Below are positions 37,101 to 47,776 of a stretch of 64,000 nt of DNA, piece after piece. The stretch is taken from contig JAZGTN010000058.1 of the NCBI GenBank assembly GCA_037783415.1, forward strand, positions 4,128,001 to 4,192,000, read 5' to 3'. Numbering within the stretch: the stretch's first letter is position 1; each line of letters starts with the position of its first letter. This stretch comes from Leptasterias polaris (taxonomy: Eukaryota > Echinodermata > Asteroidea > Forcipulatida > Asteriidae). The translations under genes and the position numbers were made by a program. Under the pieces are notes generated by a model. It saw only the letters and a list, made by a program, of their open reading frames with translations, was not told where the DNA came from and ran no database searches.

Positions 37101-38161
37101 AAACCACGAAGAACTTCGTCGATGAAGCGTTGAAAAGTCTGTGCAGAATTCCGTAGCCCAAAGGGCATGCGCACAAACTCAAACAATCCAAACGGTGTGG
37201 TGATGGCAGTTTTGTGTATGTCAGCTGAATGGACAGGTATTTGGTGGTAAGCTCGAACAAGGTCCAGTTTTGAAAATATCTTTTTACCATGGAGTCCTGC
37301 CGTGTGGTCTTGCAAATGAGGTATAGGATAGCGGTCTGGAACTGTGTGCTGATGGAGAGCACGGTAGTCTCCACATGGTCTCCAATCTCCTGGTGTCTTC
37401 TTGGGGACCATGTGCAGGGGCGATGACCAATTGCTGCTAGATGGGCGAACAATGCCTAGCTCACACATGTGTTCAAATTCGTGTTTGGCGATAGTGTAGC
37501 GGTCTGAAGCTAATCGACGTGGACGAGCCGAAACTGGTTGCCCGCGGGTGTCAATGTGGTGAGTCGTAGTATGTTTAACTGATGATGCCTGGTAAACGGG
37601 TCTGGTGATGTCCGCATGCCGGTGAAGTATTGCCTCGAAACGAGCGGAATTGTCGGACTTAGCAAACATTGGACAAATTGATGGGGTTGCCGTGGCAACG
37701 GTCTTCACAGATGTGGTGGTGTCGATGAGTCTGTGACCTTTAACATCAACGAGCAGTCCATAGTGGCGTAAAAAATCAGCGCCAAGGATGGGTGTCGATA
37801 CAACTGACACTATAAAAATCCAACTGTATGTTCGTCGTAAACCTAAGTTGAGTGTTAGTGATCGTTCACCAAAAGTGGCAATGGGCGTGTGATTGGCTGC
37901 TTGGAGAATCAATGTGCTAGATCGACATGTATCCCTTGGAGTCGAGGGTAAAACGCTGACCTCAGCTCCAGTATCAACTAAATATCGTGTACCAGTTATA
38001 CGATCTGTGACCAAAAATAGGCGACTCCCATGTGTACCAGTTGCGTTGGTCGCCTCTAACGGCTGGCTTTCTCGTTTCCCGGATGAGAAGCTGTAGGCTG
38101 GAAAGTACAAGGCGGGATACATTTCCGGGCGAGCGAACCCAAACGCCAGTGGTACCAACAC
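37025..38161 (-). pseudogene. Protease and reverse transcriptase region of pol
   Basis: A 378-codon frame overlapping the end of gag (38056-38161) in a different frame, consistent with frameshift expression of Ty3-type pol. The aspartic protease motif [12 protein letters not shown] is at residues 61-72 and a second flap/ILGADFL segment near 128-134. RT blocks follow: [46 protein letters not shown] and the catalytic YIDD at 360-363. The frame then runs out within about 15 residues, marking a one-base indel near 37050-37062; the rest of RT continues in another frame. Confidence 0.9.
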
Positions 38162-38990
38162 TCCCCTGCGGAGTGGCGCTGTGTACTGGAACTACGGCTG
38201 GGGGCTCTCTCATTTGAGGCGTCACGATGTCTGGATCTAGATGAGCCTTCACGGGACTGAATGGCACCCAACATGTGTGTGGATAGTTGTTGGACTTGTA
38301 GGGTCAACTGGTTAACTTGAGCCTGTAGATTTTGAATGTCCGAAGAGGGCGGTGGAACTGTGTGAACTGAGGCTGGCGGTGCACTTATGCCGATGGTACT
38401 TGGAGGCGACACAATCGGGGCGGCCAAAGCTGACATGACAGGCCCAACTGGTGGTATAACCACTTCAACAATCTTGTCAGCAAGATCAGCCAGCTGGGTG
38501 ATGGTTATTGTGTCGCTAGTAGAGGCTAGGATTAACTGCACATTCGATGGAAGACGCTGTAGGAATAGTTGTTTTAGGATCCGCTCCTCCAACTTGTTGT
38601 CCCCCAGGAGCTGTTTCATCCTACGTAGAAGCTGTGAGGGTTTTCTATCCCCCAGCTCTTCCGCAATGAGCAGCTGAGGCAATTTCTTTTGCTCTGAGGC
38701 TGAGGTGCGGCGAATTAATTCTAGGCGGAGAACATCAAATGGATTTGACTGGGGAGGATCAATAAGAAGGTCGCGAACTTCTTGTGCAACGTCGGGTTGA
38801 AGGCATCCCACAATGTGAGCGAACTTGGTGGCCTGGGCCGTGATCCCCCTGGTTTGAAACTGGGCCTCTACTTGAGCAAACCACAAAGTAGGATCATTTT
38901 GCCAAAACGGGGGTAGCTTCAACTAACCGCAGCAAGTGGTATCGGTACAGCCTCGGGAGGTTCCTCAACAGCTGGTTTGTTGGTAGCCAT
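38056..38990 (-). pseudogene. gag, frameshifted near its start
   Basis: A start codon at 38988-38990 opens a short frame (MATNKPAVEEPPEAVP) that hits TGA near 38923. The main gag frame, 38056-38922, then runs one base out of phase and has no ATG of its own. Its N-terminal motif LPPFWQNDPTLWFAQVEAQF and the PSQLLRRMKQLLGD...LFLQRLP block are typical of Ty3-type capsid in the CsRn1/Kabuki group. A CHCC knuckle ([18 protein letters not shown]) sits at residues 255-272 of the main frame. Gag would build the particle; the early frame break suggests it is dead. Confidence 0.8.
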
Positions 38991-39124
38991 GGTGAATGAT
39001 ATATGTATACTCAAAATATAGCACTAGCAGACAAATCAAGCTTGATGTGGATGAGTCGAGATGAAATGTACAAGCAAGCTAAAGTTCCGTGGAAAATAAA
39101 ACGAATCAAGGTTGGCTCTCAAAG

Positions 39125-39137
39125 TTCGGGGTCACCA
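39125..39137 (-). promoter_or_regulatory. Primer-binding site, tRNA-Trp type
   Basis: TGGTGACCCCGAA on the minus strand, one base from the LTR's CA end. It complements the 3' end of tryptophan tRNA (GGGGTCACCA) as I recall it. Confidence 0.7.
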
Positions 39138-39138
39138 A

Positions 39139-39789
39139 TGAAGTAATTAATAAGTTATCAATTTACTTACCCAAAAATATGCTGTTTTAGATGACCATCC
39201 AAGCAGTCAAAGTGTCAGTCACGACGATGGTCAAAACAGTAGAACAGACGTATCCCCATACTTTTGTTTGGGCGCTGGCCTGGTGACCAGTCTTTTTTCT
39301 TTGTCCTTTTCTTCCATTATGTGCTTTTTAACATGTGTTCTGCGCCTTTGATCATTTTGTATGTAAGGGGCGCAATATAAATTTTAAATATTATTATTAT
39401 TATTAGAACCAACTACATCACTTTCATATTATACACACGGATTGTGGCTAACATTTCAGTAACACGTCCACAGATAATTGAAGCTGAAATGCGTCCAAAG
39501 CACTTGAAGCTAAGTCTGATGGTATACAGTTAATATCGTTCAAATAAGGGTTTTCCTGATTACCCAAATAAAAGTTAAGCAAAGTTATGAAAATGAAGGA
39601 GCAGAGAAACACTGTTGCATCAAAAGAACTATCCAGCAGAAGTGAAAAATCAATAATCCAAGATGGAGATTTTCACCAAATAAACAAAGCACATGCAAAA
39701 AGTGAACTGCTGTTGCATGTCTCAATAATATATAAATGTACAAAATCAACCGCTATTGCATGACTTGCAATTAACAATAAGTCCCTACA
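39139..39789 (-). repeat. 5' LTR (right), complete ends, with insertion
   Basis: On the plus strand it starts TGAAG and ends CTACA, so it has TG...CA termini. Its 651 bases include a 164-base interruption (39246-39409); without it the length fits the left LTR. Confidence 0.85.
39246..39409 (+). mobile_element. 5'-truncated LINE/SINE tail with AGAAC duplication
   Basis: The insert ends GGGGCGCAATATAAATTTTAAAT plus (ATT)n, the style of 3' end seen in L2-like LINEs and their SINEs. AGAAC precedes it (39241-39245) and follows it (39405-39409), a 5-bp target duplication inside the LTR. Only the last ~155 bases inserted. Confidence 0.75.
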
Positions 39790-39965
39790 GGTCATTGAAG
39801 TTGCAAGAAAATGATGAAAGAAAAAACCCCTTGTTGTACAAATTAGTGTGCTTTCAGATAGGAATAAAGGGCTTCTGGCCAGAAGTCTTTTATTATTTTA
39901 GTGAGAAATTACCTCTTTCTCAAAAACAATATTACTTCAGAGGGGGTCGTTTCTCACAAAATGGA
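39790..39965. mobile_element. Right part of MITE 3
   Basis: Resumes the MITE family after the retrotransposon: AAGTTGCAAGAAAATGATGA, GTGTGCTTTCAGAT and ACTTCAGAGGGGGTCGTTTC match the copies at 53.2 and 55.8 kb. The right end is not recognisable beyond about 39965. Confidence 0.55.
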
Positions 39966-40984
39966 CGTGTCCGTTTGGTCCTCTACTGTTATGATTTCGA
40001 CAGTTTGTACTCGACAGTTTGTACCTTCATTTCCTGTGGGAGTGCCTGTAGTCATCAAAATACAACGAAAAAGACGTCTGTTTTAATATGCAAGAAGTTA
40101 AATGTAAACAATTGCACATGTGCATTTGTATGTAATTTGGATGTGTAAATGTAATCAATCTATAGCAAAACTACACTTAAATCAATAGTCACATACATCA
40201 TTTGTAGTATTGAATGTTGTTGACAACACCATCTGTCTTAGAAAGTTGTCTCTTTTGGGGGATACGCTTGTTATTTTCACAAGATCGCCAGTTTTCACCG
40301 GGCTGTTACTCTTGTCTTTCCAAAGATCCACTCTCGTCCTCAATATTCATGTTGCGAACTACTTGTGATCTTGTCCCCGCGAACTACTTGTGATCTTGTC
40401 CCCAACAGTTTTGGGGCTTTCTTCCTGCAAGTAACAAACAACTGTCATTAATGCTGAAACAAAAATATTTGGTTTTGAGTTGAACTGGGAAACATTTTGT
40501 TTTGTAAAGGACAGATATGTTAGGTTCATCAAATGTAATTATATTATTAGACTGTATAATCTACAAAGCATTTACATTTTGAAAAGTGTAAGAGCTTTTT
40601 TTTTTATCCTTTTCATTTAGTTTATATACTTTTTCAGTCGTTTATAATATGTTTTGTTTTAACATATATTTATCTCTGACATCATACTCTGATATGTTTT
40701 CTTTGTATGCCAAATTTTAGGCGTGTATTTTAATATTTTAATGTGGTCTAATTTTATTGTAAACAATATGCAATTTAGTGCTCGGGCTGCCGAATGAGTG
40801 TGAATGAACCATAAATAATAATCAATAACTTCCTCTCAGTTGGTTTAGTCATTTTTCATGACGTGTATCCCCCCATTAAAAAACTCTAACCCCTTTTTTG
40901 TCACTTGAGTGGAGACGAATATTAGGCTTTAACAAGATAAGCCAATATTACCGTTATAATCTACACCCAAGTTGGCACACTTCA
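39966..40984. other. Intergenic stretch
   Basis: AT-rich. A 24-base direct duplication (CGCGAACTACTTGTGATCTTG phrase) lies near 40354-40400. No gene supported. Confidence 0.4.
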
Positions 40985-41245
40985 TGTAAGTGCCTGCCCT
41001 ATCTGAACTACTTTCACTTCAGGCTTACTAGTGCCCAGTAGTCATAGCAGCGCTCTAACCCTTGCCAAAACCATGTGCAGTGTTCACGTGATCACACTTG
41101 TATATGCAAATGAGTTGACCTCGTGTAAGGTCACATGCAGACAGAGTGGAAAACTGAGGAACATAGAATAAAGCTCATGTTGATGCAGAGATTGAATTCG
41201 TCTATTAGTGTTGATTTAATTCGTTATTATTAGTAAGACTCTACA
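40985..41245 (+). repeat. Probable 5' LTR of Mag-type element
   Basis: The right end is fixed by the primer site two bases downstream. The left end is inferred from a TGTAAG start and a ~260-bp length; no second LTR is available to confirm it. An AATAAA is present near 41168. Confidence 0.45.
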
Positions 41246-41352
41246 ATTGGCGACGAGGATAAACATCATAGCAACTTTTGGAAAAGTTAAAGTCGTGAAA
41301 CAGAGGAAATTAAAGTCGTGAAACAGAGGAAACGTGCGAAACATCGCCGAAA

Positions 41353-42180
41353 ATGGCGCAGAATATTATGCTGAACGTTTGACCCACACGGTGACCCCGC
41401 ACAGTTATGACAAATGTGGCGGCAATGGTTGCGTGGTTTTCAGTACTTTGCTGTTGGAAAGGGAGTCACAAATCAAGGACAGAAGAAAGCCCTGCATTGT
41501 ACCGGTGCTGATGTTCAAGATATTTTCCTTTCCCTGACAGAAGAGGAGGGAACAGACGAGTATGACAAAGCTGTGAAAACCTTGAACAAACACTTCGAGG
41601 TGAAAGTCAACGTGCCGTACGAACGCTATGGTTTTCGTAGCATGGAACAGGCGGCCGGTGAAACAGTTGATCAGTACATAGTGAGGCTCCGACAGAAGGC
41701 ATTATTATGCGATTTTGACAAGCCAGACGAGGGGATCAGGGAACAGGTGATTGCACAATGTAAGTCACATAAAATTCGTACCAAACTATTGGAAAAGGGG
41801 CAATCACTAACAAATGTAGAATTGACTGAGAAACAGTCCAAGGATATGGAGGCGAAGAAACCAGACTGAGGTCCACATGTAAATTCTGTAAGGCGACAAA
41901 AGGCCTCTGGCTACGAGCAAAAGAGGAAGAATGGTGAACATGGAGAAGCCAGCAAGGGTTATAGAGGCGGCGCTGGGACAAGACAACACGCCAACGGTGA
42001 TCAATGTTTCCGTTGCGGACATCGAGGACATTAATTATGCCCGTGATCAGGAGTGTCCAGCCCGAAATGCGGAAATCGCGGACATTATGCAGTTGCTTGC
42101 AAGACCCAGACAAGCACAAACAGAAAAGACAATAACGAGCAAAAAGATGCAAAATGGAGAAATAACAAATGACAAAAAAT
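41353..42180 (+). pseudogene. gag of Mag-type element, multiply broken
   Basis: An ATG at 41353 (MAQNIMLNV) soon meets a stop. The recognisable capsid segment is in another frame at 41414-41869 (EVKVNVPYERYGF, GETVDQYIVRLRQKA, LCDF...IREQVIAQC). Remains of two CCHC knuckles (CFRCGHRGH near 42008 and CPKCGNRGH-like near 42058) follow in yet other frames. Frameshifts and stops show decay. Confidence 0.7.
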
Positions 42181-42229
42181 AAAATGGAATGGACCAGGAG
42201 GAAATAAACCAAGAGGAAAAGTTCACACT

Positions 42230-42604
42230 GTGCAAGAAGACACTGATGGTAGTGACACTGAATTTGCATTCCATGTAGGCATGGTGGGAAGTAATAAAGA
42301 GGAAAAGGTCAAAGTAAGTTTGGGGCAGGGCATACCAGTGGATGTTATCATTGACAGTGGAGCTTCAGTAAATATAATTGACAAAAGTCTGTGGGAGGAA
42401 TTGAAGAGTAAAAGAATTCAGTGTAAATCTGAAAGAAGCAATAAGAAGTTGTATGCATATGGATCAACAAATCCATTAAAGGTTCTTGGTAAATTTGTAA
42501 CCAAAACTAGAATTGATGGTATGAGTCATGATGACACTGAAGTAAAAGCAGATTTGTATGTCACAGAATGTAAAGGGCCTGCACTTCTAGGATACAAGTG
42601 TTGA
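42230..42604 (+). pseudogene. Protease segment of Mag-type element
   Basis: A 124-codon frame with the aspartic protease motif VIIDSGASVNIID (residues 38-50) and a C-terminal CKGPALLGYKC. The family normally continues into RT; here the frame stops and pol homology fades within ~170 bases. Retropepsin would cleave the polyprotein; alone it is a fragment. Confidence 0.75.
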
Positions 42605-42979
42605 ACTAGGTGTGCTCAAGATTGGTATTAACCTTGTGGCTGGAAAAGTGATAGATAGTTATCCAGAATGTTTTCAAGGGGTAGGAAAGTTGAGGGATCA
42701 TAAGCTCAAGTTACACATTGACAAAGAGGTTAGACCAGTCGGCTCTTCCATGGCAAAACAGCCTAACTAAAAAATGTGATTTTGAGAAAAGCAGGTTTAA
42801 AGTTCGGCCACATGCCTTTTATAAAGTGTGGCTTGGTTGAGGATGAAAAAGTACTTTGAAATGGGGTACCATTTATTCTACTTCCATGCAAATTTTTTGA
42901 GAACAATATCAGAGCGTTTATGAAATATGACATGTTTTATTCACTTACACGCTTTTGCTGAAAATTGAAGCAAATAGTA

Positions 42980-43200
42980 CTTTTCGTACTTTTCGTACTT
43001 TGGCAAAACAGTGTATGTCAAAATACATGTATGTACCATTAAACAGTTTTTATGGCAAAACGATGTATCTGTAGTTACAGGTTTAAATACCACTTTATTC
43101 ATATGGCAAACATGTGTATCTTCAGTTAATGACTTTAACTCTTACACATTTTAATGCCAAAATGATGTATCTCAAGAATGCATTTTCTGTTTCAACAGCA
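42980..43200. repeat. Loose repeats of an ATGGCAAAAC/GTATCT phrase
   Basis: The phrase TGGCAAAAC...TGTATCT recurs four to five times at irregular 55-75 base spacing (about 43000, 43052, 43105 and 43152). It lies between the Mag fragment and the next pseudogene; origin unknown. Confidence 0.45.
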
Positions 43201-43838
43201 TTTTATGGAAAAACATTTCAATAAAACATTTTATTTGGGGAAAAAACACATTGAACAACAATCGCAGTAGTATACTTTAACACAATCATTTTATATGAAA
43301 TTACATACAAAGAGTAAAATCACGGCAACAATTTATTTCAAAATTTGAATGAGTTATGATAATAACAAAAGTGGCGATGGTTGGAATGGTGATGATGATG
43401 ATGAGGGATGACAGGCCTTGATAACTAGAACAATGTTTTTGAATTAAACATGTCACAATGAACAATAAACAATAGGCCTAACGTCAACATTTCAACATCA
43501 AAGGATCACACATTGCAGTGTTTTTCATCTGGCGTGACATGAAATTACATGTACACCTTTGTGTTTTAAATTCATAACCAACTGCGAAAGAGCTTTAGAG
43601 GAAGTGTAACTCATAGTAAGTTATTTGAGATGAATATTCATATTGCATTCCAAGTTTAAAGCTTTAGTTTAAGAATACTTAAACTTCAAGATAAGATAAA
43701 TTAAAAAACAAATATTTCAATTTTAAGAATCAAGTACACAATGTGTCCATCTTACTGCACTTTTATTTAAGTACTTCCAGTAACATTTATCACCTTCCCA
43801 AAAGTAAAAGGTGGTAATAACACATTGAACTGTATATG

Positions 43839-44725
43839 TTAATAGTCTTCAACAGTTTCCAAGTCCTCTGCTACGTCATTTACCAACAGTTTTTCAAAAA
43901 AAGATGCCTTGTAGCTCGGTATCGTACTGGTGAGTGTCATCAAGTCAGTTTTTTTCAAGGTAGATATCCCCCTAGGTGTCTGCATCACTGGAACTGATTC
44001 TAGTGGGTTGTCACCTTTCTCCACTTTCATTGTTAATTCTCGTGCAACAACCTTCTTTAGGAATCCAAGCTCCAAGAAGTCTTCCTGATTATGAGAGGTC
44101 TTGTAGAACATTACTATGGAGCCACCTCTAAATTGCACGACCTTGACATCTTTTAGAAGTATTGACGTCTTCTTGGCCTGGTGTTCAAACATAACATCAG
44201 TGTGTTATCAATGGTTGCACACCTTAGCTGCTTGCGGGAATTCTCTATAAGCTCGAGATAGTCTTGGAAATCATACAATGTGCTCTTACTCTTCAGCTTA
44301 GTGGTGATTGACCCGTGCACGCTATCTGCTGCCATAAATGTATGACCAGGCTCTAAGTACTTCAAAGTTACAGAGTTGATGCCAATGGTTGGATCATTAA
44401 CCATGCGAGGAAGTGCTGAAAACAGCGTCCAGTTTTTGTTCTGGGCACTGCAGTTGTCAACAAAGAGGATAATCTCTTGCATGTCTCTGTTGAACCTAAG
44501 AAAAGTTAAATATGCACTTGCTGGTGCATCTTTGCCAGGTGATGCGAAAGTTTCGTTGAAAAGTACAAGTTTTCGGCTGAAGTAGTAGTCCTTGGTGGGT
44601 AGCATTACCAGCTGAAAATTTTCAACGGCGGCCATTTTGTTAACGGAAGGCGAGGATTCTGAAAACGGTGAGAATTTATCACTTTTTGCAACTTTTGTTT
44701 TGCGGAGTGGATTTTCTGGACCCAA
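43839..44725 (-). pseudogene. DUF7869-like transposase-related protein, frameshifted
   Basis: Two overlapping minus-strand frames form one interrupted coding region. The upstream frame (44153-44725) has FQLVMLPTKDYYFSRKLVLFNE, then LFVDNCSAQNKNWTLFSALPRM and LEPGHTFMAADSVHGSI. An acidic DNC followed by QNKNW and a GHTFM...D block is the pattern I know from DUF7869-type, RNase H-like proteins of invertebrate mobile elements. The downstream frame (43839-44192) continues the C-terminus (VVQFRGGSIVMFYKTS). A one-base change near 44160-44190 separates them. No N-terminal half or terminal inverted repeats are found. I infer a dead DNA-transposon-derived gene. Confidence 0.6.
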
Positions 44726-44921
44726 CCCGACCTCGATGAGAGTATAAGGAACACATAGAGCCTAATTTTGGCGTGATCCGGTTTGGGAAATTAACTGTAG
44801 GTGCAGAAACGTGAAGGGAAAAAAGTTTCGAATAGGATTTTGTACATGTCACTCTATGAGGGTAATGGAGACGATAGCGGAATGAACCTCATAGTTCTAG
44901 GAGTAGATTAGATGTACCAAC

Positions 44922-44949
44922 CATAGAGAAAGGCTCTCCTTTCTCTATG
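44922..44949. repeat. 12-bp-stem hairpin
   Basis: CATAGAGAAAGG and CCTTTCTCTATG pair perfectly around CTCT. A related hairpin (TTCTCTATG/CATAGAGAA) occurs at 48783-48807. Confidence 0.85.
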
Positions 44950-45083
44950 ATTCTAACTGTGTTTTGTGTCAAGGTATGGAGCATGAAGAAAACTTTTATT
45001 TGATAATAAGCCAAGGACTTGTTGATCATCCATGTGAAATGTAGTTGTATGTTGAATCATCATTCATACCCCTTAAAAAATGT

Positions 45084-45212
45084 GGTCGGGATCCCGACAT
45101 ATCCCGCCGGGATTCCCGACATATCCCGCCGGGATTCCCGATACATCCCACCGGGATACGTTGGGATAAGTCGGGATGGATGTATCCCGGCGGGATACAT
45201 CGGGATACCTTA
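45084..45212. repeat. Palindromic GGGAT/ATCCC minisatellite
   Basis: Short words such as GGGATCCCGAC, TATCCCGCCGGGAT and GGGATACGTTGGGAT alternate in both orientations, so much of it can self-pair. A related patch lies at 47563-47685. A C/G homopolymer follows at about 45239-45251. Confidence 0.85.
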
Positions 45213-45251
45213 GGGACAAAGGACCAGGGCTCGAATTTGGGGGGGGGGGGG

Positions 45252-46313
45252 AATCCACAAGACCGCAGGGCTTGTTGCTCAGAACTTTTACTGAACCGGA
45301 ACATTTTTTACAGAAGACGATGTCAAATCAAAACATAGATAGAGAAAGGATGATCAAACACTACAAAAACGCACCAAAAAAGTTAACAAGTTTGTTCATA
45401 CTTCTGCGCCTGTGAAAGTTCTTCAGTAGATCGCTTAGGAGGCAGTTTTGGGGGCTTTGAAACCCCATCGAGAAATTTCCACATACCTTCTTTTTACACA
45501 ACGTTTGCTGCCACAGAAAAATGAAATCAGTTTTGACAATAATTATATCAACAACGTTGTCGGAAACAAGACCTTACTTTTAATCCATGCAACACAGTGG
45601 TGTTGAAAGCATATATACAACCTAGACGTCATCAATACGAGTTCAACACTATAGTTCGTTGGTAAGGTATTAGACTTTTAAGTAACTACATCCAATGTGT
45701 TGCACACGCGACAGCGTGACATGTTCAGTGGTAAACAAACGAAGCGCTTTACTGTTGACGTGTACTGCCGGGCACCAATACAAGCATCACGCATGCATCG
45801 CATGGACTGGAGTGTGCCCAGCCTCGTCCCCATATGGTTTACTTTATTTCCAACCATGAGCGGTCAACCTGGTACTGCTCGACACACCCTGAGGACGAGG
45901 TTGGAGTGTGCCGTTTCTCGTCCCCCCTGCTAGCTCCCGGGGCGCCTAAACCTATGGTTTGAACTCGAGCTCAGTGTAACCATGGTGCAACCACGTGAAC
46001 CGCCATTTTGATTTCGGAAAAGTCCGGCGATATTTTTATTTTTTTAAGAACAAAATTGTTTTATTCTGAAGGCTACACAACACATTTTTTGTCAAACGAA
46101 AAATTATCTTTTAGCGATTTACACAATAAAAAAATCAACACGTGAAAGATCAATGCTATTTATTTGTTTTTATCTTGCGATAATCCACGGATTCAGAACG
46201 AGGTTGGCGCAATTTCAAACTTTTATCCAATTGAAATCAGACAAACCATCACTGACCATCGGATCGTGTCTCTGAACTTTTTTTTTTAAATATGCATTTT
46301 AATTTGGATTGAG
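45252..46313. other. Intergenic stretch
   Basis: No supported gene, though a promoter for the following two-exon segment could lie here. Confidence 0.3.
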
Positions 46314-47326
46314 GACAATCCAATACAAGAACCAAAGAAGAAAGTTTATGAATATCGTACCGGGGATCGTGTGAATGCGAAATTTGGAAGCGGAAAAGGG
46401 GGCAAAAGCCAAAGAATCATCATCACCCCGGGCTTCAGGCAGCAGTATACCCGGCCCGGTTGCCCGGCGGTCATAGGAAAAATCGGTGGTAAGTTTCTCG
46501 ATTGTTATTATTTAGGAGGGCCTAGGGAATAAGGGCATGGGCTACTCAATTTTCTTGCTTAGTTGGAAACGACACAAAGGGTTCTATTACTAGTATTAGT
46601 ATTGGTCTAAATTAATGATCTGATTACTTTTTTGGTTTAATTAGTTACATCATCATGCATGCCATGCCAAAACCTACATCACATGACCTAGGGCGCTAGG
46701 CTACGTACTCTACTAGTAAGTAGTACAGGTACATACAGTAGGCCTACATCTACATGTGATGATATAGCATGCCTAGTCTATAGTGGTACTGGTATACGTA
46801 GAACATTGTTACTTCTAGGAGTACATCGTCGCCATCATTTGTATTTAAGTAATGGAAATACATATAACATGTATAAGGGCAGATGCGAGCACCTCTTGTG
46901 GCAAAACTGTATGACGTAACCTGCGTAATCAAAGTAATGGAAATACATAAGGGCAGACACGCCTCTAGTTGCAACACTGTATTTGTACGTGTCGTCAGCG
47001 CTGCCTGTCGTATTAGTTCTTCATTGACATTGCAACAGACTCACAAAGTTTGCTATTTAATCTATTTTGTCACATTTTGCAAGGTGTTTGTGCTGATCTT
47101 TCGAATTTGAAGTTTGGGAATGCTAGCTGAATGCAAACACTTGTTAAAGATTATATTTTCATGACTTTGCCATTCTCTTTCAGCATACATTTTCAATGTC
47201 TTCCCAATGCCATTTGCCGATGAGGAGAAGAGTTGGGACGGTATAGTGGGAAAGCTGAACGACAAGATTCGTGCTAGAAAAAATAAGAAAAGTATAATTT
47301 CCCTGAGGAGATTGAAGTTAAATTAG
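46314..47326 (+). CDS. Small two-exon coding segment, unknown protein
   Basis: Exon 1, about 46314-46488 (acceptor uncertain), reads DNPIQEPKKKVYEYRTGDRV, then a glycine/lysine-rich stretch and QQYTRPGCPAVIGKIG, and ends at a GTAAGT donor. Exon 2, 47184-47326, follows a TTCTCTTTCAG acceptor in the correct phase and reads YIFNVFPMPFADEEKSWDGI, then VGKLNDKIRARKNKK, ending at TAG 47324-47326. The shared phase, good splice sites and non-repetitive protein favour a real gene end. No start exon was found. The basic, compact sequence could be a nucleic-acid-binding tail or a fragment of a mobile element gene; I do not recognise the family. Confidence 0.45.
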
Positions 47327-47562
47327 TGTAGTGTGTGTGCATGGACTTCAGCAACGTAACGAACAGTCAACATGACGTAACGAACAGTCAACATGACTAA
47401 ACTGTGTCATATAGGATGCGCAGTTTTTTTACACTGCACAGTGTATGTTGAGAATATTGTTTGAACGGTAAGACGTGATGGATGGATGAAATTATGTATG
47501 GCAAAAGATGATAATAAATTCATAATTGTGAGTATAAAAAATTCTTTTTCAGTTATTTCAGT

Positions 47563-47685
47563 TGGGATCCCGGTGGGATACTTCAGGATCTCGGTGGGAT
47601 ACGTTGGGATCCCGACAAAATTTCCCGCTGGGAAAGGTCCAGATGACTGGGATCCCGACCTATCCCATCGGGATCCCGACAAAAT
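47563..47685. repeat. Second GGGATCCC-type palindromic patch
   Basis: It shares GGGATACGTTGGGAT and GGGATCCCGAC with 45084-45212 but in a different order. Words occur on both strands. Confidence 0.8.
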
Positions 47686-47776
47686 ACTGTGTATTTTCCC
47701 CCTCTTTTGCTTTTTGTTTTTGATAATTTAATGACATATTATATTGTTTTTTTCTATTACCTAATTTAAATTTTTT

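Larger units (their letters stand above)
34345..39789 (-). mobile_element. Ty3/gypsy LTR retrotransposon, CsRn1-type, degraded
   Basis: A minus-strand element of about 5.4 kb. In element order it has: 5' LTR (39139-39789), primer-binding site TGGTGACCCCGAA (39125-39137), gag with a C-x3-H...C-x3-C knuckle, protease (DTG), RT (YIDD), RNase H, integrase with a D-x58-D-x35-E spacing, a polypurine tract, and 3' LTR (34345-34817). A tryptophan-tRNA primer site plus a CHCC gag knuckle is characteristic of the CsRn1 clade. Three reading-frame breaks make it non-autonomous. The two LTRs differ at roughly a dozen positions by eye, so the insertion is fairly recent. Confidence 0.9.
40985..42768 (+). 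mobile_element. Truncated Mag/SURL-type Ty3 element
   Basis: A plus-strand element with a probable 5' LTR (TGTAAGTGCC...CTACA, 40985-41245), primer site TGGCGACGAGGAT (41248-41260), broken gag and a protease segment. The TGGCGACGAGGAT site and the gag sequence fit the Mag/SURL group common in echinoderms. Recognisable sequence stops near 42768; there is no RT, integrase or second LTR. Confidence 0.7.

Noticed and set aside
35684..38677. Plus-strand frames across the retrotransposon
   Set aside because: Antisense shadows of gag and pol.
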